The notes under the pieces are model-generated. The model ran no database searches, was not told the DNA's origin, and saw only the letters and a list, made by a program, of their open reading frames with translations. From positions 1 through 35,859 of the forward strand of contig NZ_WPCF01000013.1 in assembly GCF_009741975.1 (NCBI RefSeq): a stretch of DNA of 35,859 bases, written 5' to 3'. How positions within the stretch are numbered: the stretch's first letter is position 1; the number at the start of each line of letters is the position of its first letter. A program made the translations under genes and the position numbers. Of this stretch, positions 1 through 7,306 are shown piece by piece. Source of the DNA: Halobacterium sp. CBA1126 (GTDB lineage: Archaea; Halobacteriota; Halobacteria; Halobacteriales; Halobacteriaceae).

Positions 1-344
1 GGGGAGGTCGAGCAGGATGATGTCGTAGCGGTCGGTTTCGTCGACGGTGTCGTCGAAGAACTTGCGTAGGCGTCCGTACCGCTCTTCGGGATCGTCCACC
101 TGGCCGAGGTTCCCGTCGAGAGCGTCGAGGGTGGGTGCGCGGGATGATGTCGACGCCTTCGTCGGTCTCGTAGACGAGTTCGTCCAGCGCTGCTTCAGGA
201 CCGCCGACGAGGTCGACGATGTCCGTCCAGTTCTCCTCCATCGTCGTAGTGACGTTGGGGTAGTCGTTGTCGTTCTCGATGTCCTCGCGAACGGCCTCGT
301 GGATGCCGTAGATGCTGCCGAGGTCGTCTTGCTTGCCTGCGAGG
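1..344. repeat. Terminal redundancy, left copy (circular junction)
   Basis: Bases 1-344 match 35510-35859 apart from six short indels, which is what an assembler leaves when a circular molecule is read past its start. The left copy lacks two Gs near 132-142, which breaks the parA frame there. The right copy has extra G/T bases near 35770-35800, which breaks the frame there. Each copy repairs the other, so the differences look like sequencing errors rather than two loci. The true circle is about 35.51 kb. Confidence 0.93.
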
Positions 345-463
345 TCCACGAGAAGGACGTCGTGGCCGTCGTCTTGGAGTGCAGCGCCGAGGTGGGCTGT
401 GGCGGTGCTTTTGCCGACGCCGCCTTTGTCGAGGTAGGTGCTTGCTCGTTTGGTCTGTCCCAT
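1..463 (-). CDS. parA: ParA-type partition ATPase, N-terminal part (gene runs across the contig junction)
   Basis: Read from the ATG at 463 toward base 1, the product starts MGQTKRASTYLDKGGVGKST. This is the deviant Walker A box of ParA/MinD ATPases (K13, G17-K18-S19-T20). About 30 residues on, LLVDLAGKQDDL supplies the A' aspartate. Reading passes MEENW (Met at 241) and continues in the right-hand copy (35752 down to 35108), giving about 288 residues, a usual ParA length. A two-base loss near 132-142 breaks the frame only in this copy. ParA proteins bind DNA non-specifically when ATP-bound and segregate plasmids with a ParB-like partner, here probably the next gene downstream (34702-35106). 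Repeats upstream at 499-560 are the likely operator or centromere. Confidence 0.88.
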   Translation of the reverse strand, partial: MGQTKRASTYLDKGGVGKSTATAHLGAALQDDGHDVLLVDLAGKQDDLGSIYGIHEAVREDIENDNDYPNVTTTMEENWTDIVDLVGGPEAALDELVYETDEGVDIIPRTHPRRSRREPRPGGRSRRAVRTPTQVLRRHRRRNRPLRHHPARPP

Positions 464-498
464 AGAGGGACATGATACGACTACACCATATAACTACT

Positions 499-560
499 GG
501 TTACAGTAGTATGCTATTACTGTAGCCTGTAGCCACAACCTACAGGTGTAGGCTGTAGGG
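499..560. promoter_or_regulatory. Iteron cluster upstream of parA (candidate parS/operator)
   Basis: In the 227-bp gap between parA and the first recombinase, an 8-bp motif GGyTACAG / CTGTArCC recurs in both orientations: 499-506, 520-527, 527-534, plus looser copies at 539-546 and 553-560. The first two form an inverted repeat with 10-bp arms (499-508 and 518-527) and a 9-bp spacer. The flank is A/T-rich, fitting the parA promoter. By analogy with other par loci this is probably the centromere or autoregulatory site. A recombination site for the neighbouring recombinases is the main alternative. Confidence 0.55.
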
Positions 561-690
561 ATTAGTGGCGGACGCCAATACGGCAGTATCCACTGCTCTA
601 CCTGCGGAATAACGGCAGTTAGGCAGTTTTCGCTTGAGAGAAAACGCCCTAAAAAATTATATGGCGAAATATGGTTTATGGGTTGTCCGG

Positions 691-1377
691 CTATTCGAAG
701 GCGTCGTTGAGCGCGTCCTGGGTCGCACCTCCCGATAGCCTCAGATATTTCCGTGCGGTTTCGAGGTCTTGCCAGCCGAACATCGACTGCAGCGCGATGG
801 CGGACACGCCCTCATATGCCAGATACGTAGCTGAGGTGGCTCTAAGGGCGTGAGGATAGGTTTTGTTCTGCGGGTAGCCTGCCTCTTCGAGGACGCGGTC
901 GACGCGACGGTTCACGCTCGCGCGGCTGGACTCGTAGCGGTCGAACTCCTGGAAAAACGCTTCGACGTACCGCTTGACGTCCTCGTCCCAGTCGAAGGGG
1001 ATGGCGCGGGCGCTGTTGCTGGTCTTCGGATTCCAGCGCTGGTCGAGCGCCTCGTCCATCGTGAGGTCCTCGTCGTACTCGCAGGCCTGCTCGGCGGCCT
1101 TGACACAGTAGCCGCAGACGCCGCCGTCTTCGCCCTTGTCACAGGGTTCGTACCGCGGGACGTTGATGACTTCGCGTTCCCAGTCCACCCAGTCCTCGCG
1201 GATGTGCGCGATTTCTCCGGCGCGCATGCCGAGGCGGCCGGCGGCGACGAGCACGAACGCGCACTCGGCGTCGAAGGGCTCGTGAAGGCTGAGTGCCGCG
1301 TCGAGCATCGTTTCGAACTCGGACTCGTTGAGCGCGGCCTCCGAGGAGTGCTTTGTCACAGCGACCACCTCAGCCAC
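691..1377 (-). CDS. Tyrosine recombinase, catalytic domain only, with Cys-rich insert
   Basis: A 228-residue integrase-family protein. The catalytic set is visible: R52 in GMRAGE, K118 in NPKTSNSARAIP, H176-A-L-R179, W202 in FGWQD and the nucleophile Y211 in RKYLRLSG. An insertion with four cysteines (79-99, CDKGEDGGVCGYC...C) lies between the Arg and Lys motifs; such inserts are common in haloarchaeal integrases and may bind zinc. The usual N-terminal SAM-like core-binding domain is missing. It lies downstream of a second recombinase on the same strand, separated by 353 bp. Likely roles are element integration or resolution of circle multimers. Nothing visible decides between them. Confidence 0.88.
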   Translation of the reverse strand: MAEVVAVTKHSSEAALNESEFETMLDAALSLHEPFDAECAFVLVAAGRLGMRAGEIAHIREDWVDWEREVINVPRYEPCDKGEDGGVCGYCVKAAEQACEYDEDLTMDEALDQRWNPKTSNSARAIPFDWDEDVKRYVEAFFQEFDRYESSRASVNRRVDRVLEEAGYPQNKTYPHALRATSATYLAYEGVSAIALQSMFGWQDLETARKYLRLSGGATQDALNDAFE

Positions 1378-1730
1378 TGCTGGGCGGTCGAGAGCGATTC
1401 GGCTCGGTCGGGAGAGGCAAAGTTATCACTCTGCCTCCGCGTAGAGACACTTGCTGACATGGCGTGTCAGCGCGGCTTCGGCGTCCTGAGCGCCGGGGCC
1501 GTTTTCTGCGACCCGATGCCGCGCAATCGAAACAAAGCCGGTTCCCTATTTGAAGGTTCGGAAATTCGAGGTATTCCGGGTAGCAGGGCGGCTATCTGGT
1601 GATTAGTACGCTGAAGGAATTATTCAGTCCCGACCGAACTCTCGGGCATCCCTGCGTTTGGACTCCCCAGAATCAACCGCTTCTCGAGGTTTCCCAGAAT
1701 AGCGCTGCGAGGAACCGGGTTTTCGGGACG
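1378..1730. other. 353-bp gene-free stretch between the recombinases, with a 9-bp inverted repeat
   Basis: No convincing gene; the long plus-strand frame here is a shadow of the flanking genes. At its left-gene border a perfect 9-bp inverted repeat TTCGGGACG (1722-1730) / CGTCCCGAA (1747-1755) spans the stop codon of the 1731-2393 recombinase. It could be a terminator hairpin or part of a recombinase arm or core site. The rest should include the promoter for the 691-1377 gene, but I cannot place a TATA box with confidence. Confidence 0.45.
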
Positions 1731-2393
1731 CTAACTGTGGGGGTTACGTCCCGAAGATGCCGGTGCAGACCGGCCTATGACGGCGTAGGACTCGTTTTCG
1801 CTCGATTCGTGGCCGCCGAGCCAGGAGACCTTCCCGCGCTCGCGACGGAGTGCTTCCGGACTGAACTCGGCGAGGTAGTGCTTCCGGAACGTCTCCCAGT
1901 CGTTCCAGCCGCCCCACTCCATGACGACGCTCGGGAGGACGCCGGACTCGAGGGCGCGGATGCCCCAGCTGCGGCGGAGGTCGTGCGGGCCGACGAACTG
2001 CCAGCCCTCGTCGCCGGTCTCCGCGCGGCAGCGCTGCGCCGAGCGCTGTACCCAATCGTAGATGGTGGAGTCGTCGACGGAGACGAGCGGGTCGCCTGGG
2101 TCGCGGCTCATGCCAAGCGCAACGTCCGCGAGAGCGTCCGGACACGGCACCTCTCGGTACTTGTCGCCCTTCCCTTCCCAGACACGCACGACGCGGCCGT
2201 GGTCGGTCGTCACGAGGTGCTGCGCGGTGACGTCGACGATCTCGTTCCGTCGGAGGCCGCAGCGTGCCCCGAGGAGGAACGCGGCCCGCATCTCGGGATG
2301 GTCGTCGTCGCGGTTGTCGATGAGGTGTTGAAGTTCGCGCTCGGAGAGCCAGACGCGCTTCCCGTCGCGCTCGTCGTAGTCTTTCAGCCTCAT
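1731..2393 (-). CDS. Tyrosine recombinase, catalytic domain only
   Basis: A 220-residue integrase-family protein with R48 (CGLRRNEI), K78 (KGDKYREVP), H137-D-L-R140, W163 (GGWNDW) and Y173 (RKHYLAEF), the full R-K-HxxR-H/W-Y set. It lacks the N-terminal core-binding domain, as does the recombinase at 691-1377. The two differ clearly in sequence and only this one lacks the Cys-rich insert, so they are not recent duplicates. The start follows the zinc protein's stop (2413) by about 20 bp, suggesting co-transcription. Role: site-specific recombination on DNA, either integration/excision or dimer resolution. Confidence 0.87.
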   Translation of the reverse strand: MRLKDYDERDGKRVWLSERELQHLIDNRDDDHPEMRAAFLLGARCGLRRNEIVDVTAQHLVTTDHGRVVRVWEGKGDKYREVPCPDALADVALGMSRDPGDPLVSVDDSTIYDWVQRSAQRCRAETGDEGWQFVGPHDLRRSWGIRALESGVLPSVVMEWGGWNDWETFRKHYLAEFSPEALRRERGKVSWLGGHESSENESYAVIGRSAPASSGRNPHS

Positions 2394-2412
2394 GGCCGGA
2401 AGTTGCTCATTC

Positions 2413-2712
2413 TCATTCGAACGTCCACGGTGAATCGCTTTCTTGGAAGCGGATCGTAACTTCTCGAACGCCTTGGTCGTTTATCGCAGACTTTCGTGTC
2501 GGCGGAACGTCGTTAGGGTCGGTGACTGTTTCTGTCAACTCGTCGGTGTCGATTGGGACTCGACCAGCCTTCCCACCGCAGTGTCCGCAGCGGAGGTACA
2601 GGTAATCGCCATCCCCATTCTCGGCTGTTGCTCGATAATCGTGCGGGTCGTCGCAGGAGCATCTCCCCATAAACTCACAAACCGTCCCCAAGACCATGTA
2701 AGTTAGGGTCAA
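2413..2712 (-). CDS. Small zinc-binding protein, function unknown
   Basis: Up to 99 residues. Cysteines occur as C-x-C (RCSCDDPHDY) and C-x2-C (RCGHCGG), typical of a zinc ribbon, followed by an acidic, probably disordered tail ending SDSPWTFE. Three in-frame ATGs (2712, 2697, 2670) are possible starts. The last, giving MGRCSCDD, would yield 85 residues, and none has a strong ribosome-binding site. It sits directly upstream of the 1731-2393 recombinase and might be a DNA-binding accessory factor, but that is only positional inference. Confidence 0.6.
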   Translation of the reverse strand: MTLTYMVLGTVCEFMGRCSCDDPHDYRATAENGDGDYLYLRCGHCGGKAGRVPIDTDELTETVTDPNDVPPTRKSAINDQGVREVTIRFQESDSPWTFE

Positions 2713-2776
2713 ACGACACGTACTGGGGGATCAAACGAACTGGTTTTCCACGCGATTGGGGGAATCCCGTGCCCGG

Positions 2777-2923
2777 TCAGTCCTCGGTTCGCGAACGGTA
2801 GCCGCGAGTGAACACGTAGAGAATCACGACTCCGACCACGAAAAGTACGAACGCGGAGACCACGTCGACGGTGCCGGCGCACTCGCCGCGACAGCTGAAC
2901 CGAAGAAGTGTGGTGCTCGCCAT
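2777..2923 (-). CDS. Tiny single-pass membrane protein (48 aa)
   Basis: Begins MASTTLLRFSCRGECAG, then a clear membrane span (VVSAFVLFVVGVVILYVF) and a basic tail GYRSRTED. The ATG at 2923 is 3 bp past the stop of the 83-residue membrane protein upstream (TGA 2926-2928), and a GAGGTGAG ribosome-binding site lies just inside that gene's end. This tight coupling and the coherent hydrophobic span make it a real gene despite its size. It continues the run of small membrane proteins at the distal end of the minus-strand assembly operon. Function unknown. Confidence 0.7.
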   Translation of the reverse strand: MASTTLLRFSCRGECAGTVDVVSAFVLFVVGVVILYVFTRGYRSRTED

Positions 2924-2925
2924 GT

Positions 2926-3177
2926 TCACTGCTCACCTCGATTATCGAGCGCTAATTTCAGGATGTCCCTGAACAGTTCGACCCCGTAGGTCGCGACGCC
3001 TAGGCCTCCGACGATGAAACAGAGGAACCCGTAGAAGCCAAGGTTCGATTCGAACGGTGAGCCAGACGCTTTATCGATCATCCAGATAGCTCCGGAAACG
3101 AGGGCAAGAGAAATCGCTAGATAGACTCCGTGACGAAGCGGATTCGGCGTAGCGCGCCAGTCTTGCTTGGTGGTCAT
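2926..3177 (-). CDS. Small two-span membrane protein (83 aa)
   Basis: Starting at the ATG at 3177 (MTTKQDWRATPNPLRHG) the protein has two membrane spans, about residues 15-33 (GVYLAISLALVSGAIWMI) and 46-66 (GFYGFLCFIVGGLGVATYGV), and a charged tail. The longer in-frame extension to 3357 runs into the transposon's inverted repeat and is not native. The ATG overlaps the TGA of the transposon-split gene (ATGA coupling), showing the two were neighbours in one operon before insertion. Function unknown; context suggests an envelope or assembly component. Confidence 0.72.
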   Translation of the reverse strand: MTTKQDWRATPNPLRHGVYLAISLALVSGAIWMIDKASGSPFESNLGFYGFLCFIVGGLGVATYGVELFRDILKLALDNRGEQ

Positions 3178-3272
3178 CGTGTACCTCTCACCCGATTCAA
3201 CAGGTCGATGCGTTCGTCGATCCAGGACAGTGTTGGTGCTGTCACTGCGAGCTCGATGAACAAACCTGGCAT
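3174..3272 (-). pseudogene. 3' fragment of transposon-split small membrane gene (residues 56-87)
   Basis: Reading on the minus strand from the transposon edge gives MPGLFIELAV...LLNRVRGTR and a TGA that overlaps the next gene's ATG. Removing the transposon and one TTAT copy joins this in frame to the 5' fragment at 7307-7472, restoring an 87-residue protein. The fragment happens to begin with ATG (3272), so a 32-residue peptide could still be translated and keep the downstream genes coupled. Confidence 0.85.
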
Positions 3273-3275
3273 TAT

Positions 3276-3319
3276 CAGCACGCGAGAATCCCTGAATAGT
3301 TGCACACGCTAATTCTCTG
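3276..3319. repeat. Left terminal inverted repeat of the transposon (44 bp)
   Basis: Outer end CAGCACGCGAG at 3276. It is the inverted partner of 7263-7306 with one mismatch near the inner edge (AATTCTCTG here against AATTTTCTG as inverted partner). The target duplication TTAT lies immediately outside at 3272-3275. Confidence 0.92.
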
Positions 3320-3400
3320 AGATTTAGTCCGGGTTTCTTTCGGTCAGTTGATGCCATTTCTGTCGGTCCTATTCGGACTTAACTTGTATCTGACACAGGT

Positions 3401-3625
3401 TCAGTCCTCCTCGATCTCCTCGGGAAGTGCTTCGAGTTCGTAGAGACCGTGGCCGAGGTTGTTGACGTGCTCGGCAGCGACGAGCAGCTGCAGTCGCTGG
3501 TGGACGTACTGGCGGGAGTAGTCCAGCTCGTCGGCCAACCAACTCGGGTTGCGGACGCCATCCTCTAGGGCGCGGAGGATTCGCTTGTCCGCCCGATTCA
3601 GTTCGTGGGGCACAGTGATAGGCAC
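3401..3625 (-). CDS. Winged-helix DNA-binding protein (PhiH1-repressor-like)
   Basis: A 74-residue protein. NRADKRILRALEDG...NPSWLADELDYSRQYVHQRLQLLVAAEHVNNLGHGLYEL has the helix-turn-helix, recognition helix (SRQYVHQRLQLL) and wing (GHGLYEL) of the small winged-helix regulators common in haloarchaeal viruses and plasmids. It is transcribed divergently from the cargo cassette across a 113-bp gap holding repeated ACGTAGTTG boxes, so it probably represses itself and the cassette. It lies inside the transposon and resembles in type, though not closely in sequence, the regulator at 27309-27566. Confidence 0.75.
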   Translation of the reverse strand: MPITVPHELNRADKRILRALEDGVRNPSWLADELDYSRQYVHQRLQLLVAAEHVNNLGHGLYELEALPEEIEED

Positions 3626-3738
3626 GTCTCTCGGCCTCTATGTTCACTTTGTCCTTTACGCACGTAATCTTAACGGTGACAAATACAACGTAGTTGACGA
3701 CATATAGATTTACGTAGTTGGAGTTACTATACGTCGTT
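3626..3738. promoter_or_regulatory. Divergent promoter/operator region in the transposon
   Basis: Between the winged-helix gene and the plus-strand cassette. ACGTAGTTG occurs at 3688-3696 and 3712-3720, 24 bp apart, with a looser ACGTCGTTA just before the ATG at 3739. The sequence CATATAGATTTA between them is a plausible archaeal TATA element, and its closeness to the ATG suggests a short-leader or leaderless transcript. The repeats are the likely binding sites of the 3401-3625 protein. Confidence 0.5.
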
Positions 3739-4623
3739 ATGGCCGTCACAGAAATCGAACTCCCGGACCTAAACCTTGACCCGCTCGCTGAATACAGCGA
3801 GTTAGAGGACCCGGAGATAATCGACTCGTTCAACTGGAAGCAACTTCCCGGAGAAGAAAAGCAGGCTTACGATTTGGTAGTATATCCCGCACACCCTACT
3901 GCAGATTTGAAGGTCAGTAAGATACGTGAAATCGAGGGGCGGACTCACCTATTGCCAGCATTTTTCGCAAATATAGGCGGCGGTAAGACTGGCGGCCCTG
4001 GTAAACAGCGGTATTCGGACGAAGAACTGCTCCAGGAACTACAACGCCTCAAAAACAGATTAGAGAAGCCGCCCTCGCGCGAGGATATCAACAAGTACGG
4101 TAAATGCTCTGCTCAGACCATATACACTCACTTTGGCTCTATAACTAAAGCACGTGAACAGGCCGGTGTAGGCCACCCAGAGAAAGCGAACAAAATCAGC
4201 AAAAGCGAGTTGATTGATGAGCTGAATCGCGTTGCCGAAGAGGTCGGCAGCGCCCCGTCAATAAAGGACATCAAGGAGATCGGAGAGTACAGCCCCGGAC
4301 CGTATTGGCGAGAGTTTGGTGGACTTCAAAACGCGCTTGTTGAGGCAGGGATTCACTCAAAGGCTTCAGACGAACCAACTGCCGAGGACTGGAAGGAGTA
4401 TAAAAAGAGCCACGGGCAGAATGGACAGGAAGGCCCCGAGTACACTGAAGAAGCGCTATTGCGGGAGATTAAAACCCTTGCAGAGGCTCTCGGACGCCCT
4501 CCCCGCGTCAAAGACATCAAAGAACAGTCGAAGTACAGTTATAAACCATATCGAAACCGGTGGGATGACATTCAAGAAGTCAGGGAAGCCGCAGGCGTAG
4601 ACGAGGTATCCGAGGATGAGTGA
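3739..4623 (+). CDS. HNH/homing-endonuclease-associated repeat protein (three repeats, no nuclease domain seen)
   Basis: A 294-residue protein from the ATG at 3739; the in-frame TTG at 3718 would add seven poor residues. Three copies of a roughly 50-residue unit are visible with the pattern [E]LL-x-EL-x-RL...LG-x-PP-x-x-x-DI...KYS-x-x-x-Y-x-x-x-F/W-x-x-x-x-x-AREAAG: about residues 93-145, 154-204 and 243-290. This is the HNH-repeat, a DNA-binding module often attached to homing endonucleases in haloarchaea. No HNH, LAGLIDADG or GIY-YIG motif is present, so it is probably a sequence-specific DNA binder. The N-terminal 90 residues are unassigned. Its stop overlaps the next gene (ATGAGTGA). Confidence 0.75.
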   Translation: MAVTEIELPDLNLDPLAEYSELEDPEIIDSFNWKQLPGEEKQAYDLVVYPAHPTADLKVSKIREIEGRTHLLPAFFANIGGGKTGGPGKQRYSDEELLQELQRLKNRLEKPPSREDINKYGKCSAQTIYTHFGSITKAREQAGVGHPEKANKISKSELIDELNRVAEEVGSAPSIKDIKEIGEYSPGPYWREFGGLQNALVEAGIHSKASDEPTAEDWKEYKKSHGQNGQEGPEYTEEALLREIKTLAEALGRPPRVKDIKEQSKYSYKPYRNRWDDIQEVREAAGVDEVSEDE

Positions 4624-5068
4624 CCTTGTAACCCTTAGAAGTGAGATCGAGGCGTGTCCAGAATGTACGATGGACGGGTTGGACCTGTGCCCAGAACATA
4701 GCGACGAACTGCCAGAATCGAACAGTATTGTTGAAGACATCGTATACGCGGTTCATTCCACAGACCGACGGGTTTCGTTAACAAAAGAGCTTGCGGACGA
4801 TTTGGACATAACAGCCCAGACCGTCCGTAATCATCTTCAAGATGTACTGGCTGACCCGACAATAGATTCGCGGGAAGTGAGAGGGGCGAAAGTCATTTAC
4901 CCAAGTGAGGAAAGCACTCAGAGTAGCGAAAACCCGGGCTATGTGCCTGCTGAAGCATATAGAAGGGCGTTGGAACGACAAGAGTCACTCAGTGACTACC
5001 TTCGAGACCTCGTATCAGTAGAATCTGCCTTGAAAGAAGCTGGATATGAGAAGGTCTCTGAGAAATGA
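4616..5068 (+). CDS. Zinc-site plus HTH protein of the transposon cassette
   Basis: A 150-residue protein. The N-terminus has C-x2-C...C-x2-H (CPECTMDGLDLCPEH, a likely zinc knuckle). Residues 45-85 form a winged-helix/HTH (DRRVSLTKELADDLDITAQTVRNHLQDVLADPTIDSREVRGAKVIY), and the C-terminus is a charged helix (YVPAEAYRRALERQESLSDYLRDLVSVESALKEAG). It overlaps the HNH-repeat gene by 8 bp and is followed by a coupled membrane-protein gene, so the three act as a unit. Likely a transcription regulator; targets unknown. Confidence 0.65.
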   Translation: MSDLVTLRSEIEACPECTMDGLDLCPEHSDELPESNSIVEDIVYAVHSTDRRVSLTKELADDLDITAQTVRNHLQDVLADPTIDSREVRGAKVIYPSEESTQSSENPGYVPAEAYRRALERQESLSDYLRDLVSVESALKEAGYEKVSEK

Positions 5069-5274
5069 GCGCCTCAAAGATCTCGGATAGACTCCCTCGA
5101 ATCGTCTTCCAGGGCAACGCAGGTGCATTTGTGCTCTTCGCGTGGTGGCATCGGGGCACGCCAGAGGTCGCGTGGATTAGCCTTGCGTTCGCTGGCTTCA
5201 TGCTGGTTTGCTGGGGCATCCTGTTCGCTTCTCACCTAAAAGCGGAGACGGAAAACCATGAACCGGCCGCGTAG
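5065..5274 (+). CDS. Small two-span membrane protein of the transposon cassette
   Basis: 69 residues with an ATGA overlap to the preceding HTH gene. Two membrane spans (about residues 19-28 extending through AFVLFAWW, and 34-57, EVAWISLAFAGFMLVCWGILFAS) are followed by a charged tail. It lies 49 bp before the transposase. A tiny membrane protein co-transcribed with two DNA-binding proteins is unusual for a transposon. Function unknown. Confidence 0.6.
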   Translation: MSASKISDRLPRIVFQGNAGAFVLFAWWHRGTPEVAWISLAFAGFMLVCWGILFASHLKAETENHEPAA

Positions 5275-5323
5275 TTGGTAACCTGAGCGTATAAATACCC
5301 AGAGCAACCTCCAGCATACAACC

Positions 5324-7213
5324 GTGGCTCCCGACCCTGATTCTGACAACGAGGAGCCCAACCACTTACCACCGCTCCGCGAGCGCCTCCCGAAGTACAT
5401 CGACCCCAACGCCGATGATGACTTTCTGAAAGGCAAGTGGGGATTCATCCACACTGCAAACGACCTCTGGGGGTGTGAACTCAACGCCTTCAACGGCGAC
5501 GAGTGGCGCGACCACATCGCCGTCCTCGCCGGCCACGCCGACCACGGACGCGCACCCTGGACAGACGACAACACCACGCGCGCGGACGCCCTCTACTACG
5601 GCCCGGTGGTACGCCTCGCTGTCTACGACCAGATACTCGGCTTCAAGAACGCACCCCAGCTGCGCAGCCACCTCCTCCGGTCGAACGCCCAGGATGACAT
5701 CCCCGTACACCGGATTCTCGGCTTCGACGACATCCCGCACACGAACACCATCCGGACGTCACTGAACGACCGGATGGGGCCGGGAATGACCGAGTACGTC
5801 AAGAACACCGCGCGAAAGATTGAACTCACGGGTATCAAACGCGGCTACAAGTTCCCCGACATCGACAACCGCCGCTTATCGAACAACGGCGGCATCACGG
5901 ACATCTCCGTTGAGAGAAAGCGCGGCTTCGCCCACGGAGCGCTCGATCTCCTCCGCGACGACATGCCCATCGAGAAGGCTGGGAACCCACTGTTCGACGA
6001 CTACGGCAAGCACTTCGACTTCTCCTTGCATCTCTGCCAGACCGGCGGAACGCCCGAGGGCGAGCTCGAAAACTTCGCTGACAACCGCGGCCTACAGACC
6101 TACACCGACATCTGGGGTGACGCCGAGACCTTCCGCAACGACATCTACCGCGTCCCTATCGTGGCCTGGCGGGCGAAGTTCAACGAGTGGACGAATCGGC
6201 TGCTCGATGCCGTTTACGGTGACGAACTCCGCGCGAGAGAGTTGCCGGTGGCCGTGGACGCGACGAACATCCCGACCTGGACGAACGAGGAGTCCGACCT
6301 CGCAGGCGTGATCGGGACGGAGAAGATGGACAACACCCACTTCGCCTACCGGATTCTCAACGCGCAGGTCGTCTCGGACGGGATGCCGTTCCAGATCGCG
6401 CACGAGCTCCAGATGGACTCAGCAGATCGGGAAGACCGTCTCGAAGACCTCATCGAGCGCGTGCGTGACCGTGGCTTCAACATCGGCGTGTTGCTCGTGG
6501 ACTCGGAGTTCGCCAGCGGTAAGGTGGTCAACCGCCTGAAATCGCTGGACGTGGACTTCGTCATTTCGTATCCGAAGCGCCACGTCACGAAGTACACCGA
6601 CGAGTGGGAGGCCGACCGCACCACGTTCGGCATCGAAGAGAACTACGTCATCCGAAAGGACGCGACGCCACCGACGCGGGCCGAGACGACACTCTTCGGA
6701 GAGTACCAGAGCAAGCTCGGCGGCTACACTGATGAGGCACAGAAGCGGCTGTCGGACTTCTTCAATCCGGAAGCGGAATGGCTGACCGGCCGGCAGAACC
6801 AGCAGACGCTGGCCGCCTACGAGGACCACTTCGAGGAAGACATTTTCGAGGCGAACAACCGGATGCGCTGGTTCACGTTCGTCACCAACCTCGATGTCGG
6901 GGAAGAAGAGGCGCGGGCGTTGCGGGAGTACTATCACTACCGGTGGGCCATCGAATCGGCGTTCTCAGACTACAAGCAGAACTTCCTCCCGACGACGAAG
7001 AGCACGAACCTCGGGATGCGCGTCTACCTCTATCTGTTCGGGATGGCGGCGTACAATAGCTGGATCGCCGCCAACACGAAGGCACGTCGCCAGCACCTGG
7101 AGGACAGCGAACGCAACCGGCCACCGATTCGAGCGAGTCGATTCACGACGCTAGGGCAGCAGCGGTATCGGGATGAATTCCACCGCGATTATATCAGTTT
7201 CTCGGAAGATTGA
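5324..7213 (+). CDS. IS4-type DDE transposase (629 aa)
   Basis: Starts at GTG 5324. The catalytic triad is D312 (AVDATNIPTW), D393 (LLVDSEFASGKV) and E544. The last lies in YHYRWAIESAFSDYK, which fits the IS4-family Y-x2-R-x3-E-x6-K signature exactly. A long N-terminal region (1-300) probably binds the inverted repeats. At 629 residues it is longer than typical IS4-type transposases, matching the unusually large element. It is uninterrupted and its gene ends 50 bp before the right inverted repeat, so the element may be active. It catalyses cut-and-paste strand transfer at the 44-bp ends. Confidence 0.92.
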   Translation: MAPDPDSDNEEPNHLPPLRERLPKYIDPNADDDFLKGKWGFIHTANDLWGCELNAFNGDEWRDHIAVLAGHADHGRAPWTDDNTTRADALYYGPVVRLAVYDQILGFKNAPQLRSHLLRSNAQDDIPVHRILGFDDIPHTNTIRTSLNDRMGPGMTEYVKNTARKIELTGIKRGYKFPDIDNRRLSNNGGITDISVERKRGFAHGALDLLRDDMPIEKAGNPLFDDYGKHFDFSLHLCQTGGTPEGELENFADNRGLQTYTDIWGDAETFRNDIYRVPIVAWRAKFNEWTNRLLDAVYGDELRARELPVAVDATNIPTWTNEESDLAGVIGTEKMDNTHFAYRILNAQVVSDGMPFQIAHELQMDSADREDRLEDLIERVRDRGFNIGVLLVDSEFASGKVVNRLKSLDVDFVISYPKRHVTKYTDEWEADRTTFGIEENYVIRKDATPPTRAETTLFGEYQSKLGGYTDEAQKRLSDFFNPEAEWLTGRQNQQTLAAYEDHFEEDIFEANNRMRWFTFVTNLDVGEEEARALREYYHYRWAIESAFSDYKQNFLPTTKSTNLGMRVYLYLFGMAAYNSWIAANTKARRQHLEDSERNRPPIRASRFTTLGQQRYRDEFHRDYISFSED

Positions 7214-7262
7214 ACCGGCGGGCTGACAGTCCGATTCACCCGCTCACAGCACGACCTTGTTG

Positions 7263-7306
7263 CAGAAAATTAGCGTGTGCAACTATTCAGGGATTCTCGC
7301 GTGCTG
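7263..7306. repeat. Right terminal inverted repeat of the transposon (44 bp)
   Basis: Inverted partner of 3276-3319 with one mismatch, ending CTCGCGTGCTG at 7306. The target duplication copy TTAT follows at 7307-7310. Confidence 0.92.

Larger units (their letters stand above)
3276..7306. mobile_element. 4,031-bp transposon with 44-bp terminal inverted repeats and cargo genes
   Basis: The ends 3276-3319 and 7263-7306 are inverted copies, 43 of 44 bases matching, both beginning CAGCACGCGAG from the outside. TTAT flanks both sides (3272-3275 and 7307-7310) as a 4-bp target duplication. Deleting 3276-7306 plus one TTAT restores an open 87-codon gene, which confirms the boundaries. Inside are an IS4-type DDE transposase (5324-7213), a winged-helix gene facing outward (3401-3625) and a three-gene cassette (3739-5274). 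The cassette is visibly less G/C-rich than the host operon, a sign of a different origin. Most archaeal IS elements carry only a transposase, so the cargo is notable. Confidence 0.9.

Noticed and set aside
1-475. A separate truncated parA pseudogene at the left end
   Set aside because: The frame break is in a run-length indel absent from the right-hand copy; both ends are the same locus in a circular molecule.
850-2459. Long plus-strand reading frames of 250 and 286 codons
   Set aside because: They lie opposite the two recombinase genes with clear catalytic motifs on the minus strand; high-GC shadow frames with Val/Ala/Arg-rich nonsense composition.
3178-3357. N-terminal extension of the 83-aa membrane protein to 3357
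   Set aside because: The extension reads through the transposon end; ATG 3177 with ATGA coupling is the native start.
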